Assembly (NCBI GenBank): GCA_030761205.1
Contig: JAULJL010000015.1
Span: 14,513,501 to 14,577,500 of the forward strand
From: Fremontodendron californicum
Lineage: Eukaryota; Streptophyta; Magnoliopsida; Malvales; Malvaceae
Length of the DNA: 64,000 bases
Reading direction: 5' to 3'
Part shown: piece after piece, positions 1 through 12,134 of the stretch
Numbering within the stretch: position 1 is the stretch's first letter
Layout: each line of letters starts with the position of its first letter
Notes under the pieces: generated by a model
What the model was told of the DNA's origin: nothing
Database searches by the model: none
The model's input: the letters and a program-made list of their open reading frames with translations, nothing else
Position numbers and translations under genes: made by a program

Positions 1-840
1 AACACGACATGACATAAAAATAACATAAACATGACACAAATACATGAACATGTCAAAATCTACATAAAACGAATTATTAACATGTCAAAATTTATATAAA
101 TATATAATACTCTGAATAAGATTATAACAGGAAAACAACATGAAAATGACGACAAGCGACATGAATTTGAGAGTTATTTGAATAGTATCAATTAGACTTG
201 GCAATTTCGGACACAGCATGATTGTACGACACGAACACAATATGAAAAAAAAAATTAAAATACAACACGAAAAATAATATGAACACGGCAAAAATACATG
301 AACGTATCAAAATCTACATAAAACGAATTATTAACGTGTAAAAAATTATATAAATTTATAATACTTTAAACACACGATAAAATAACACGAACGTGTTACG
401 AACATACAAATTTTTCTCTAAATTGAATAATTATAACAAATTATGCAAAATATGGGATGAATTGAGGCACGACACAAATATACAAAATTTTCTCTAAATT
501 GGATTAGCATGACAAACTATGCAAAATATTTGGATGAATTGAAATATGACACGAACATATGGAAAAAACAATTAAAATATGACACGACACGAAAATAACA
601 TGAACGCAACACAAATATACGAACGTGTATTAATATGTAAAAAATTATATAAATTTATAATACTTTGAACATACCAAAAAACTAACACGAACACGACAAA
701 AAAATAATACGAACACAAACGAATATCCGAACGTATAAAAATCTACATAAAATGAATTATTAACGTGTAAAAATTGTATAAATTTATAATATTTTGAACA
801 TACAAAAATAATTCGAACACAAAAATGACACGAACACACA
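1..840. repeat. Degenerate AT-rich repeat block
   Basis: Several imperfect copies of one unit are visible. The string ATCTACATAAAACGAATTA recurs near 62 and 314 and, slightly changed, near 750; each copy is followed by a run like TATAAATTTATAATACTTT. A second unit around TATGCAAAATATGGGATGAA occurs near 443 and 513. A further copy of both lies at 1200-1350. The period is irregular (about 120-250 bases). Short open frames here are low-complexity and I do not regard them as genes. The origin, whether satellite or decayed transposon, cannot be told from this window. Confidence 0.6.
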
Positions 841-2289
841 ATTTTTTCTCTATTTGTTTTCCTTTTTTTTTCTTTTATTTCTTTCCTTCTTAATAAAAAA
901 AATTGAAAATATCCAAACTACCCTCCAACCCCTTTAATACCCATGCTTAGTTGTCAATTAAGCATGGATTCAAAATCCTTAGTTCTTGCCTCTCATGCAT
1001 TTAAGGGATTGCTTTTAATGTTAGTAATAGATATTAACTAGAAAATTTTCCCCGTTTCGCTAGGGGATTTTTGTAATATTTTAAATTAATAATCATAAAT
1101 AAATATAAATTGAATAATATTAAATTATTATTTATTTAAATATTTATTTAAATTTTAATATTGTAAGTAAATGAATTTAGATTTAAAATCGAATCATTAT
1201 TACAAATTATGCAAAATATGAGATGAATTGAGATACGATACAAATACAACATGAGAAAATAATTAAAAACGACACAACACGAAAAATAACATCAAAACGA
1301 TACAAATATACAAATGTGTCAAAATCTATATAAAATGAATTATTAAGGTGTAAAAAAAAAAAAAAAAGGGAAATCGTCTCCTAACCCTATGTCACATACT
1401 TCATCTTTAAGATTCAAGTTCTAATTTCAAAATACTGCCCAATATATAGGAATGAATTTGCTCAATAGATTTTGTAAGCATAACTTCAAATATTTTCAAC
1501 TAGATTTAAGAATTTATTATTTTAGCTAAATATTATAATGAATTTCTCACCATTCAACATTTTTTTTAAATTTATTTTGTGTATAGATATAATTTTCTGT
1601 TGAATCCTTTTATATATTATAAATCTATGCATCAAATTATATTAATTTAATATCACTTGATTTATTAAAAAAAAATTATTTCTATATCACTTTCAATCAA
1701 GAATTACTTCATAAATTTCTTTTAAAGAACTAAGCTTAAACCTTGTCTTGCAAATTAATTTTTATATTTTGACAAGATGATATAATTTTCATAAAACAAA
1801 AAAAGAAAAAGAAAATTTGAGTTGTTTTTCGTAGAATAAAACCTGAAGTTTTTTGGGAGAATTTGAAAAACATCCATTCCATTTGAGAATTATTATTTAA
1901 TGGTCTACATTAGATAATTTGAAAAAAAAAATGAAGAAAGTATAAATTGTTAGAAAGAAAGTTGTAAAGATTAAATTATCTTTAATGAAGCAACTTCATC
2001 TTTCTTTCTTTCTTAGTGTTCCTCTCTCTCAAACTTTCCCCTCTCTCTCAGCAAACTCAACCCAGCCTATCTTACTAACCTCAACAAATTGTCTTCAGCA
2101 AATTAAAATTATGAGCTAATGATTCAAAACTCTTCTTTAATGTTTCCTATTTCACTCTTTGTTCTAAATATACATGCCATATTTTAATAAAAAATAAATT
2201 GAAATTTCTAAAATTATTAATAAAAAAAATATTTTCATAAATTACAATATTATTAATAAAAATAATAATCAAATGTAGTTCTCGAATAT
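841..2289. other. AT-rich intergenic DNA
   Basis: I see no gene here. The stretch holds another partial copy of the upstream repeat (about 1200-1350), a poly-A run at about 1351-1366 and a CT-rich patch near 2000-2050. It ends where the CACTA-related sequence becomes recognisable. Confidence 0.5.
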
Positions 2290-2433
2290 AAAATAGATAT
2301 TGTCATCACTCGGTACTGCTGTCATCGGCTTTACTGTCAACCTCAGCATTGCCTCCGACATCACTGCCTCCGACACCACCTCCAACAGTTGTCAATCCAG
2401 CACCAATGCCTCCAACTCCACCTCCGACAGCAC

Positions 2434-4300
2434 TCAGTCGAGCACCCATGCCAAGCTCAGACTCGTGATGAGATTCTCAAGTCTGACGATTGATGTCTGG
2501 ATTTGCGAAACATCAGACCTCAAAGCATTATATTGGTCCTCAGATGGCGCTGTTGGCGGCTGCTGTGTAGTACTAGGACCACATGGAGTGTAACTGGCTG
2601 CATCTGAACTTTGCTGACTGCCGGGTAAATCAAAAATTTGTCCTCGCTTCGATCTCGTTCCAAACCCATAAAAATGCGTCCGCGTAGTCTCAATGCCACC
2701 AATAGCATTAGACCAGGAGTGAAGGTCAAAATCCGGATATGAAGACGTATCGTCTCCATATTTTTGCTGCAACGAGGCCGTATAATTTTTCTACAATCAC
2801 AAATATTTAAATATATAAACAATTAATATGTGACATTATAATGAACACGTACATAAACAATTCAATAAAATAATCAATTAATGTAATATATAAAGTATTG
2901 ATATAGTTAAATACTTACCGTTACAGTTTTAGACTTGTTGTCTACGTAATCACCTTGATCCTTTGCACGTTTATGGGTTTTGTTAAATAGCTCCAGGAAA
3001 GTCACGTTGCGCTGCAACTCTTGTGACTACAGAGTAAAAGAATTTTTGAAAATTATGTCAATAAAAGAAAATATTCACATATTAAATAGGATAAAACTTT
3101 TAAACAATAAATTGCAAAACAAAAATAAATCTTACCATCCTTTCACCGGTAACTAGAAAAGGAACTGATCCACCAGTGTGCTTCGTAATGCTTCCATTCT
3201 TCTCTGTGTTCCTATTACCCTTGGCCTTTTGGGACTTATTTTTCTAAGCGTCAGTACTCCAGACGCTGTCAATAAGTTGATTCCAAATATCGACTGCTAT
3301 CCAATTATACTTGTAACCCTTGCAGTCTTCTATTCGATTCGTCTTAAAGAAGGCCATGACATTCTCCCTCTCAAAATTCATCATGTCCTTAAATCGATCC
3401 TTGCATGTGGCCTCCCATAATTTCCTAACCACTGGTGTTTGCTCAGGAGGCCACTAGCATTTTCCCTACAGTGAGACATTATGAATTAATATATACTATT
3501 AAACATAATTAAATTATAATTTGACTCTTAACCAAATCATACCTCAAACATAGTCCACATAGACAGTTTCACGTCAACAGGTATCTTCGACCAAGTAGGC
3601 CACAGTCTGTTATAGTGTTGTTTGATCACCGAGGCAATAGTCGATTTTACACAACTCTCCATGAAAGTCCTAAAATCAACGATACGTATTAGTGAACAAT
3701 AATTTATTTTACTCAAATAAAGAAATTATCAAAATATTATTAACTACGTGTTTTGAATAATTGACAGTCGAAACTTGTCATCCGGATTACTTGGTGTCGG
3801 TAATCCTTTCGTCCGACCTCTACCATATTTTCTCTGCTCAGTGACAGTTCGGTAGACGGCGTAGGATGTGATGCAGGTACCTCCGTCTGTTGCCCCATGC
3901 CATCATCCGCGAAATACGTCGGTGCTGGCTTATTGAGTAAATACTGCTAAATATCATCCAGCGGTGGGGTAGACGATGCTAACGCGGGATCTGCCTGAGT
4001 CGCCGGAGTAAGTATCGGCCGTGGCAGTGGAGCGGAGTCGATGTGGACGGACGGGCAGTAGAGGGAGGCACTGTGGACGGAGCCACTATAGAGGGAGGCA
4101 GTGCAGAGAGATGTAAGGGCGATGGAGCTACTGTAGATGGGGTATATGGCGATGGAGCCAAATGTAAAGGCAACTGTGTCGGTGGAGGCCGTAAGGAGGG
4201 AGAAGATGCAGGCGACAACTGTGGTGTAGAATGCCCCGAGGACGGTCCTCCAGATGGTCGGAAAGCATCCCAAATTGAAACCCATTTCTTCTTTCCACTA
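2434..4300 (-). CDS. CACTA accessory protein (plant transposase-24-like), multi-exon
   Basis: Coding blocks on the minus strand can be strung together as exons. They are a proline/serine-rich N-terminal part (about 4300-3950); a block with the tryptophan-rich motif around RLWPTWSKIPVDVK (about 3670-3545, followed by GAGGT, a donor-like end); and a block with KDRFKDMMNFE and WNQLIDSVWSTD motifs (3432-3244). Then come blocks at about 3237-3140 and 3027-2930, and a C-terminal block starting MQQKYGDD and ending in a predicted helical segment with SQIQTSIVRLENLI (2772-2434). These motifs are characteristic of the second gene of plant CACTA elements, thought to bind DNA or assist transposition. Exon borders and the start are inferred. 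It may be a pseudogene, because the element lacks one end. Confidence 0.6.
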
Positions 4301-4339
4301 GTTTTACGCTCTGTTTCTCGTATTTTATCTGTAAAATAA

Positions 4340-5200
4340 AAATATTAAATTTATTAATAAATATTAAATTAATTAATAAATATATATATATATTAAATTT
4401 ATAAATAAATAAATAGAATAACACAATAAAATAACAATCACAATGAGACAATAACAAAAAATAATCACAATAACACATTATACAATTTCATAACTAACAA
4501 TCATAAAAAAGAAATTTCCCACAAAATAAATTTAATTGTGCCTAAATTAATTTAATAAATTAATTGTAAATAATATTTGTAAGAATAATAAATTAATATT
4601 TGTAAATGTTGAAAAACTAAGAATTTATTATTTTTAAAATATTAATAATTTATACTTGCCTAAAATACTTTTTTTTTACTATTAAGATTTTATACATTTT
4701 TTAATATTATCTTCTTAAATTATAATTACAAATAAACTATTATTATTTAATTTAAATTTTTATGTTCATTACTATATATTATAAATAAAGTTCTTTTTTA
4801 CTTTGGTAAAATAATTAAATAGATCGATATTAAATTTTTTAAAATAATTAATAATAATTGCATAAAATTATATGTTATATATATTATTTATGATAATCGT
4901 ATAATATAATATAATTTTAAATAAATAAATTGAGACATTATTCGCATACACAATTAAACAAATATACACATTAATAATATGCAAATAATTTTCAACAATA
5001 TATACATCAACAATATACAAATCATTTTCAACAATATACACATTAACACATTAACAATTTTAACATAACTTTTACAAATAATAAATATTCAATTTTCGAA
5101 TATTACAAAAACAAATAAAATGAAAAAAAAAAAACACTTACAGCTTGGTTTGATGAAGATTGTGATTCCAAACTAAATCTGAAAACCCTAAACTCAAAAA
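4340..5200. other. AT-rich non-coding interior of the CACTA element
   Basis: There are long A/T runs and simple repeats (for example ATATATATATATTAAATTTATAAATAAATAAA-like sequence near 4380) with no supported gene. It is probably an intron or spacer of the CACTA element. Confidence 0.4.
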
Positions 5201-5474
5201 ATGAACAATTTCATAAAAAAAAATCTGTTAAAGAAAAAGAAGAAAAAAAATCAAAGAAGACAGAAGAGAGAACCCATACCAGGCGTGGTGGTCGGACGCT
5301 TGGCTGGTGGCGCGCGCAGCGACAATGATGGAGGCTCACGGGGGACGGTCGGACGGTGATGGTGCGGTGGTTGGACGGCAGGGGACGTGGTTGGCTCTCG
5401 GACAGGGCACTATCCAAAAGAGAGAATGAGAGAAAGAAAGAAAATGGGGAAGAAGAAGTCTCAGGCATTTAGTT

Positions 5475-6270
5475 ATGCCCGAGTTTATCACTGATGGAAT
5501 AAGGTTATTACTGACGGAATATCCGTCGGTAATACATTTGGCGGGAATTCAAATTCCATCTGTCGGTAATAACCCTATTCCGTCGGCAATATATCACCGA
5601 CAGAATAAGCTTTCACCGACGGACACTATCTATTATCGACGGATAATTCGTCGATAATAATTTTCGACCGTTCATGAAAAATTGCATTTATTACACATAA
5701 GAATCCGTGAAATGATATTACCTAAGTAATAGGGTTATTACCGACGGAACGTCCGTCGGTAATACATTTGGCGGGAATTGAAATTCCATCCGTGGGTAAT
5801 ACTTTATTATCGACGGATATTCCGTCGGTAAAAGCTTATTCCGTCGGTAATATATCACCAACGGAATAAGCTTTCATCGACGGACACTATCTATTACCGA
5901 CGGATGATCCGTCGTAATAGTTTATAACCGTTTAGTTTTATTATTATTTTTTTAATTAATTTGGTAAAAAAATTTATTTATTACCAATTTCAAAATTCGT
6001 GCATTTGTATTACCGACGAAATTTTCGTCGGTAATACTGGTAATTATGTCGATGAAAATTCGACGAGAATCTAGGCTGTTCGCGCCAAGTTTTACCGACG
6101 AAAATTACCAACGGAATGAGTCGGTCGCTAATATTCTGTCGGTAATATACTTTTCCCGTCGGTAATTCGCAAAAAACATTACCGATGGAATTCCGTCGGT
6201 AATGTTTTCCAATCCGTCGCTAAAGAAGAGTTTTACCGATGGATTTATTCCGTCGGTAAAGATTCGGTCA
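5475..6270. repeat. CACTA subterminal repeats
   Basis: More than a dozen copies of an inverted motif built from TTACCGACGGA and TCCGTCGGTAA are spread over this stretch, for example near 5500-5540, 5740-5840, 5850-5910 and 6010-6060. Such motif arrays next to a CACTA end are the usual binding sites of the transposon's own DNA-binding protein. Copies vary by one or two bases. Confidence 0.75.
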
Positions 6271-6277
6271 GTAATTT

Positions 6278-6294
6278 GATGTCCTCTTGTAGTG
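6278..6294 (-). repeat. CACTA terminal inverted repeat
   Basis: Minus-strand sequence CACTACAAGAGGACATC marks the outer end of the CACTA element. No partner copy is found on the left side. Confidence 0.75.
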
Positions 6295-7431
6295 GTTGTG
6301 GCCCGATCTGGCTTGGCCCATGGGTAAGTCTACTTTAAGCTATTTAATATATTAACTCGTTTTATTTAAAAAATATTATTTAATTACACAAATCTTTTCT
6401 TCTTTTTTTTTTCTTTTAACTATTTATTCTTTCCTTTTTAACTTTTACCAATCAAAAACAATTAAAAAATCGTATCTCTATTTTATAAAAGATTAATAAA
6501 AATTGATTTTCAAAATATTTAATTTTGAGTAACATAAGAAAAGAACTTTTATATTGTAAATTCAATACTTAAAATTTTTAAAATTAAAAATCCAGTATAT
6601 AATTTTTAAGTATTGAATTTGTTTACTTTATCAAATAACACCTAATAATCCCTTTAATTATTTTTTGATTCCATTGAGGGAAGTTGCCCTGCCTCAGTAC
6701 TGTGGATCAATTTTCCCCACAAGAAAAGGATTCTTTAGAATTAATAGTCGATAATTAGTGATGCACAAATTGATTTATTTGACAGGCAAATGATGAATGG
6801 AATGCTTGAATTGGACATTAATTGGGAATAAAATTCAAACTAGCCATTACCAATGCTCTTTTCACCTGTGTGTGTGTTTGTCAATGCTCTTTTTTTTCAT
6901 CAACCCAATTAAATGTTTCTCCACTTAGATAATGGTCACTAGTGCTCGAGGTAGGTGGCTAAAGCAATAAGAAGAGGACTATAACACTAATAATAATTAA
7001 AAAAAAAATTAGTCTGCATTCTTAATTTATTATAAGAGTTATTTTACTCATTATATCAAGTGATAATATTGGTATTTACTAAAAACCATTCTTTAGAACG
7101 ACCTTGAAACATAATTGGAAGCAAATTCATGGAAGTTTTGATCAATACAAGAACCGAGTTTCATTATGATTGTTATCTTGCTTATATATGAACGATAAAG
7201 TTATAAAACTCAACAATCAGAGATAAAAGCAAGCCAAATATCTATTTTCCTTATTTATAATTTAATGGACATGTGATTTGTTTGTGAAATTTTTTAATTT
7301 CACGATTGGTGTATAAGATAATAATATCTATTTTATTAACCCCCATTGTAAATATAACATATCATATGAAATTGAACACAAGCAATCAAACTCTTAATTA
7401 ATTAATTATGGTAGAGAAAAAAGAAAGAAAA
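6295..7431. other. Intergenic region downstream of the RALF-like gene
   Basis: This is AT-rich DNA without a supported gene. It includes a TGTG run near 6870 and AT-rich sequence with TTAATTAATTAATTA near 7395, just beyond the stop codon of the minus-strand gene, where its 3' UTR would lie. Confidence 0.4.
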
Positions 7432-7791
7432 TTAAGTAGGAGTTGGACATCCTCTCTTGTATGTAGCGCAGTTTTCCGGTACTTTCTGATCTCTGTTTTC
7501 AGATGGGGTGCAACTCCTATAGGATTTTCCCCTCCCGCAATCCACAGCAGGCTTGTTAGGGTTCTTGGTACCCTGAGATACCTGACTATTTACACTGGCA
7601 AGCATTCTTCCGATTTCGGAGTCCATCAAGAATTCCAACTCCATGTTAGTAGCGATGGTGGCAAAGCGGCCAGTACTGCCATTAAACTTCGTCAACGAAG
7701 CACCGGTTGCTACACCTCGGCTCGCGTGCAAAAGAATCATGAGCGAAATCAAAGCTCCTAGAGTTAGACCCTTTCCCACAGAAACTTCCAT
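7432..7791 (-). CDS. RALF-like secreted peptide precursor
   Basis: This is a 119-residue uninterrupted protein. RALF peptides are apoplastic hormones read by CrRLK1L receptor kinases (FERONIA family) together with LRX and LLG proteins, and they control growth and wall integrity. Visible here are a hydrophobic signal peptide (about residues 5-25), an acidic propeptide segment ELEFLMDSEIGRML typical of the family, and a C-terminal domain with four cysteines (spacing 8, 13 and 6) including the GxSYxxC block. Oddities are that the S1P processing site RRxL is replaced by GRML and that the usual YISY motif is missing, so processing or receptor choice may differ. The gene has no intron and is the only convincing host gene in the window. 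Assignment as RALF-type is from motifs; the subfamily is not determined. Confidence 0.75.
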   Translation of the reverse strand: MEVSVGKGLTLGALISLMILLHASRGVATGASLTKFNGSTGRFATIATNMELEFLMDSEIGRMLASVNSQVSQGTKNPNKPAVDCGRGKSYRSCTPSENRDQKVPENCATYKRGCPTPT

Positions 7792-7960
7792 ATTATATTT
7801 CTTTGTTTCTCCTTTCAGCCAACTCTCTCGCTCATATGGTTGAAATATTGGGAAAAGTTGGGGACATTTATGGTGGTCGGGGCGCAGGGTTGGTAGTACT
7901 TACTTAGTAGTGTTAGTGGCAAAGGATATTTTCGATTAACTTTGTTAAGAAAAATAATTT

Positions 7961-7980
7961 AGTTATATATATATATATTT
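7961..7980 (-). promoter_or_regulatory. Possible TATA region of the RALF-like gene
   Basis: An AT run reading TATATATATATAACT on the minus strand lies about 175 bases upstream of the start codon. It is plausible as a TATA box with a long 5' UTR, but simple AT repeats are common here. Confidence 0.3.
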
Positions 7981-8195
7981 ATTCAGACAATTTATAGCTG
8001 CATGACCAAAATTGCAATTCAAACTCTAGGTACAAGGATCATTGCCCTAGTAATTTATGTAACGTGTATACTGTATATGTAACTTAGAAGAGACATTGTC
8101 ATTTAGGTTTACCTTAAATTGAGAATTTAGATTCGAATCATAATGTTTTTTCTTGTATAAAAACCAAAAATATTTAGATTTATGTTGGACCCAAT

Positions 8196-8461
8196 TAGAC
8201 CTGCTCACGGACTGGGCGGGTAAGCTCGATCCGTACTTGGCCGGGCCTGGACAAGGATTTTTTGATCCGGACCGACCCGGTCCAGAATAGTGTTTTATCT
8301 ATTATAATAATATTATTTTATTTAATTTTAATTATAAAAAATATAAAAAATATTTTATATATAATGAACAGTAAATTCGAGCTCACAGACCGGTCCAGGC
8401 CTGGGCAAAAAAGTTGAAAAAAAATCGGGTTACGGCCTAGCCTGACCCATGAGCACCTCTA
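8196..8461. mobile_element. hAT-type MITE (266 bp)
   Basis: Ends are inverted: TAGACCTGCTCACGG on the left and, read from the right, TAGAGGTGCTCATGG. The 8 bases outside are identical on both sides (GACCCAAT at 8188-8195 and 8462-8469), as expected for hAT transposases. No coding capacity is seen, so it is non-autonomous. The GC-rich inner ends contrast with an AT-rich middle. Confidence 0.8.
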
Positions 8462-8469
8462 GACCCAAT

Positions 8470-9218
8470 TAGTGTTAGTTTTAAGTGGAAATAAAAAATA
8501 ATACTATTGAACCTAGAATTTAGTCCAGTAGTTCATGCAGCTACCTTTAAAAATTGGCATCTAACAGATCTGGAATTAAATTTTAATATCTGTAACCTCT
8601 TTCCCTATTCTCCATGTTACGATCTCCTTTATTAAAAAAAAAAAAAATACTATTTGAGCTTAAAATTTAAGTCATTTCTCTATCCCTAAACTGCAGTAAG
8701 TTTCAACACCATGATGAAAAGATGGGTTATTGAGAATGTGGGAAATGATGATACCAACCAGCAAGCACTTAATGATAATGTGACGCATTCATTGACTAGT
8801 GCTCTAAGTCCAAGCCACTCCGACTACGCCATCTAAATGGAACATAAGACATCCAGAAAGATTTTGATCTTTAAATATGAGTGGAAGACTGGAAGTTTTT
8901 ATTTCCTAAAAGAATTAAATCTCTTTTTCTCCGCTAAGATCATGGGCTTCAGTGCTCTTGAAACAGGTTAGGGCAAATTCTTTGGCTCCCACCCCGCGTA
9001 TGGATAAGAAGTAAGGTAAAAAAAAAAAAAAAAGTTATTAAAAATTACAACGAGAAAATGTGATGAAAACATTATAGAACGGAGAGCTCAAATGTTTGGT
9101 AAAAAGAAAAAGAAAGAAAATGAGGGTAAAAAATGCCAATATATAGTCGGGGAGAAAAATTTGAAGCACGTACATGCACGCGCGCACACAAAAAAAATAG
9201 TTCTAATCATTTGATGCC
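8470..9218. other. Intergenic DNA
   Basis: No gene is supported. Poly-A tracts occur at about 8634-8646 and 9019-9034. Confidence 0.4.
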
Positions 9219-9226
9219 ATTGACAT

Positions 9227-9778
9227 TAGGGATGGCAAAACCCGATCCGACCGATAGATTTCGAACCGATCCGATCCAAATGGAGAGGTTTTTTTTTTTG
9301 AACAATGGAGGCGGGGCGGGGCGGTGCGGTTTTTTTTGTCTGAAAGGCGGGGATGGAGCAGTTGTGGTAATTGCCTACTCAGCACCGCCCCGCCCCGAAT
9401 AGTGAAATTACAATTTTACCCTTACATATTTAGCTTTTAAATGAATAATAAAATAATATAATTAAACTTATTATTTTTATTTTTAAAAACTTAAATCTAA
9501 TACTTTATTTTTTTCTCTTCCTATATTAGAAACATGTTTATATTTAATTTATTTTTAAAATGCTTTATTATTTGAAAAAAATAAAAATAATTAATAAATA
9601 TCAAATGGGGCGGAGCGGGGCGGTTATGGATGTAACCGACATCCATGGAGGTGGTAGTGGTATTGAAATTTCAACATCCATGGCGGAGCGGGGCGGAGCG
9701 GGGCGCGGAGCAGTACAATGGCGGGACGGGGGAGGATACTGCAAAATCCGCCCCCGCCCCGCTCCATTGCCATCCCTA
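9227..9778. mobile_element. hAT-type MITE (552 bp)
   Basis: The inverted ends are TAGGGATGGCAAAACCCG on the left and, from the right, TAGGGATGGCAATGGAGC. Flanking 8-bp duplications ATTGACAT and ATTGGCAT differ by one base. Inside each end are G-rich repeats of the GGGGCGGAGCGGGGCGG kind, which give spurious open frames. No transposase is encoded. Confidence 0.8.
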
Positions 9779-9786
9779 ATTGGCAT

Positions 9787-10738
9787 CAGCTGGTTAGATC
9801 TATTGCTTGGGTAGAAGAAATGAAAGAAAGAAAAGAGAGAGGGACGGTAGGAAAGGGCTTTTGGCCACCGTTAGATGTCACAAGCCCATAAATCCAGCTC
9901 CAAAGAAATATTTATGAGATGAAGATCCTTATTTCCAAGATGCATTTATTTTTTCGGATTCGTGACATTTTTTTCTCACACAATTATGCAATGTTCTTAT
10001 TGCATTAGCCCTTTCACTCATAGAAGAGAGGAATCCATCTTGGTTTGGGTCTATCTCTATTCTAGTATCTCTCATGTGAGGTCCACATCAAAGAAGAATT
10101 GATTAAGTTCTGATACTATTTATTACGGGCTCAGACATTTTGCACAAAAAAGATGCCTGTTACATATAAGCTCAAGACCATCCCACCTCTTTTTGATGTG
10201 AGATTTGTGACATAAATCTAGAGCTCGTTAAAGAGAAAATTGGATGGAAGAAGATGGAAAAAATTTTGAAAGAGTCAATACAGAAATAACTCCTTGAATT
10301 TTCTTAAAAATGGTAATACATTCTCAATTTTTCATTGCGTGAAATTAAATATATGAATTTTTATTTTATTACAATTAGAACCTTAACGTTACTCAATATT
10401 TCATATTTGGTTTAAATTTTTTTTTGTTGATTGATGTAATCAATAAAAAATACTTATAAAAATTTATTGGAATAAGCTGGATGATAAATACTCGAAAAAT
10501 ATATTACTTATTAACTAGATTATTGTACTTTTGTCGCTACGTGAGGTCCGAGAATCCTACCATTCGAAGATTAAAAGAAAAGTCGTCATCAATATTTTTT
10601 ATTTAGATGTTACTGTTCGTCTAATAAAACATATATTTTTAACAAAAATCCTAATTCAATTAAGACTCGTAGAAAAGATAATTTTTGTCTATGAAAATAA
10701 AGCTAATTTCGGGAGTACATTTATTCGTGAATAAGAGT
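9787..10738. other. Intergenic DNA
   Basis: No gene is supported. Only short open frames occur, without recognisable domains (for example 10531-10734). Confidence 0.4.
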
Positions 10739-10746
10739 ATTAGCAG

Positions 10747-11195
10747 TAAGGATGACAATGTAGCGGGACGGGAGCGGAGATTGCATTATTCACCTCCATC
10801 CCACTCTTGCAGTGATGTTGAAAACCCCTGCCTCCATGGATATCAGTTACATCCATAACCGCTCCACTCTATTTTTTTATTAATTATTTTTAATTCAATA
10901 TTATAAAAATATATTATAATTTATCCATAAACATAATTTTAATATATATTATTCTTTAGTATATATATATATAATATTAGTATAAATATGATTTTACTAT
11001 ATATATCTAATGTATATACTAAAAATATCTAATATATATATATATACTAAAAATATATAATATATATATAAAATATTTTAAGGGGTAATAACCGTCTTGC
11101 TTCATCCTGCTTTCACTTTTCAAATAAAAAAAAATTCTCTACTCGAAGCGGATTAATGCGAAATCCGTTGAGCGAATCAAATTTTGACATCCCTA
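10747..11195. mobile_element. hAT-type MITE (449 bp), same family as 9227-9778
   Basis: Left end TAAGGATGACAATGTAGCGG and right end (read inward) TAGGGATGTCAAAATTTG are diverged versions of the preceding MITE's termini. The flanking octamers are ATTAGCAG and ATTAGCAC. The middle is TATATA-rich. It is older than the previous copy judging by end divergence. Confidence 0.7.
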
Positions 11196-11203
11196 ATTAG
11201 CAC

Positions 11204-11904
11204 CCATGTGACGTCCATCCAAAAACGATATCAATTAGTAATATATTATCCCATTTCTAGCCTTAATATAAAAATGGTCTTTAATCTCTTATTCTTTTGT
11301 TACTTTCTTAATTTCATTTATTATCATCAATTTCTCTTTTTTGTTTTCCTTCATTCGTGTTCTTGATTTAGACACAAATAGTTTTATCTAAAGGTAAATG
11401 GAAACTTTGATATTGAATTTTTTTTTTTTTTTTTAAATTCCCTAACGCTTTAACAAAATTTAGAAATTTTATTTTACTCACCTAAAAGTTTACAAGAAAA
11501 TTGTCATTCACAAATCTCTCAAAGCTCCATCAATAATTAGATTTTTATTTACATGCATAACTAAAATGGAATGCGCATGATGCAATAAAAAGTATTCGGT
11601 TCATGGAAAGGAAACCAGAACATAATTAGCTATTTATAAAAAATGCAAAGTAGCCTTCTTCGGTTTGCTTAGAATGAATGAAATTCGATTCTTCGAAATA
11701 TAAAACGTAGCAATTATTTTTTATATATTCATTATTATGTGTTAATTAAAATAATTAACTCTAATCCTTAAAAAATAATAATTAAAATTTTAAAAGGATT
11801 TTCAATAGTCATACATAAAAAAAAAAGATATTTCAATACTTAATATAATATCTTAACACTACAAAAATTGTAATTCTCAAAGGCATATTTTTCTTGGGGG
11901 TTTG
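11204..11904. other. Host DNA immediately left of the retrotransposon nest
   Basis: AT-rich with no supported gene. A poly-T run lies near 11416-11434. A CACTACAAAAA string at 11857 resembles a transposon end but has no partner. Confidence 0.4.
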
Positions 11905-11909
11905 AAGAA
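11905..11909. repeat. Left target-site duplication of the whole nest (AAGAA)
   Basis: AAGAA directly precedes the LTR end TGATGCA. The same five bases follow the other LTR at 61458-61462, so the founding element spans both points. Confidence 0.75.
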
Positions 11910-12134
11910 TGATGCACTCTAAATGGTGTATCTTTTTAAACCTTGCACTAATATGATCAATTATAGTAAAGTAGTATGCAAGGGTCGATTCCACAGAGAT
12001 TGCTCTTAATTTAAATGGTATTGATCTGAAATTTTAGTTCTTAGAAAATACAAGGGGGTTTTGAAAAGAAAACAAATAAGAAAAACAAGATTCAAAAGAA
12101 TAAGATGAAATCAGATATGAGAAGTATGGTTAAG
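11910..12134 (-). repeat. 3' LTR of founding element, first part
   Basis: Matches the start of the 59438-61457 LTR (TGATGCACTCTAAATGG, then ATGATCAATTATAGTAAAG). Interrupted at TTAAG by the copia element. Confidence 0.8.

Larger units (their letters stand above)
2290..6294 (-). mobile_element. CACTA (En/Spm-like) DNA transposon, left end lost
   Basis: The right boundary is clear: read on the minus strand it starts CACTACAAGAGGACATC at 6294. Next comes about 800 bases of subterminal repeats built on ACCGACGGAATATCCGTCGGTAATA-like palindromes. A multi-exon gene of the transposase-24 type found in plant CACTA elements follows further in. I found no matching CACTA terminus or subterminal repeats on the left, and no TNPD-type transposase, so the element is truncated or internally deleted and probably immobile on its own. 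The left limit given is only where similarity fades. Confidence 0.7.

Noticed and set aside
645..839. Cys/Phe-rich small membrane-like ORF
   Set aside because: Arises from AT-rich repeats; no start context or homologue-like motif.
5211..5468. Ser/Pro-rich ORF near the CACTA end
   Set aside because: Low complexity; could be 5' untranslated exon sequence of the CACTA gene but has no support as a protein.
9133..9402. Gly-rich ORF
   Set aside because: Produced by the GC-rich end of a MITE.
11857..11867. CACTACAAAAA as a transposon end
   Set aside because: No matching inverted end was found within the window on the far side of the nest.
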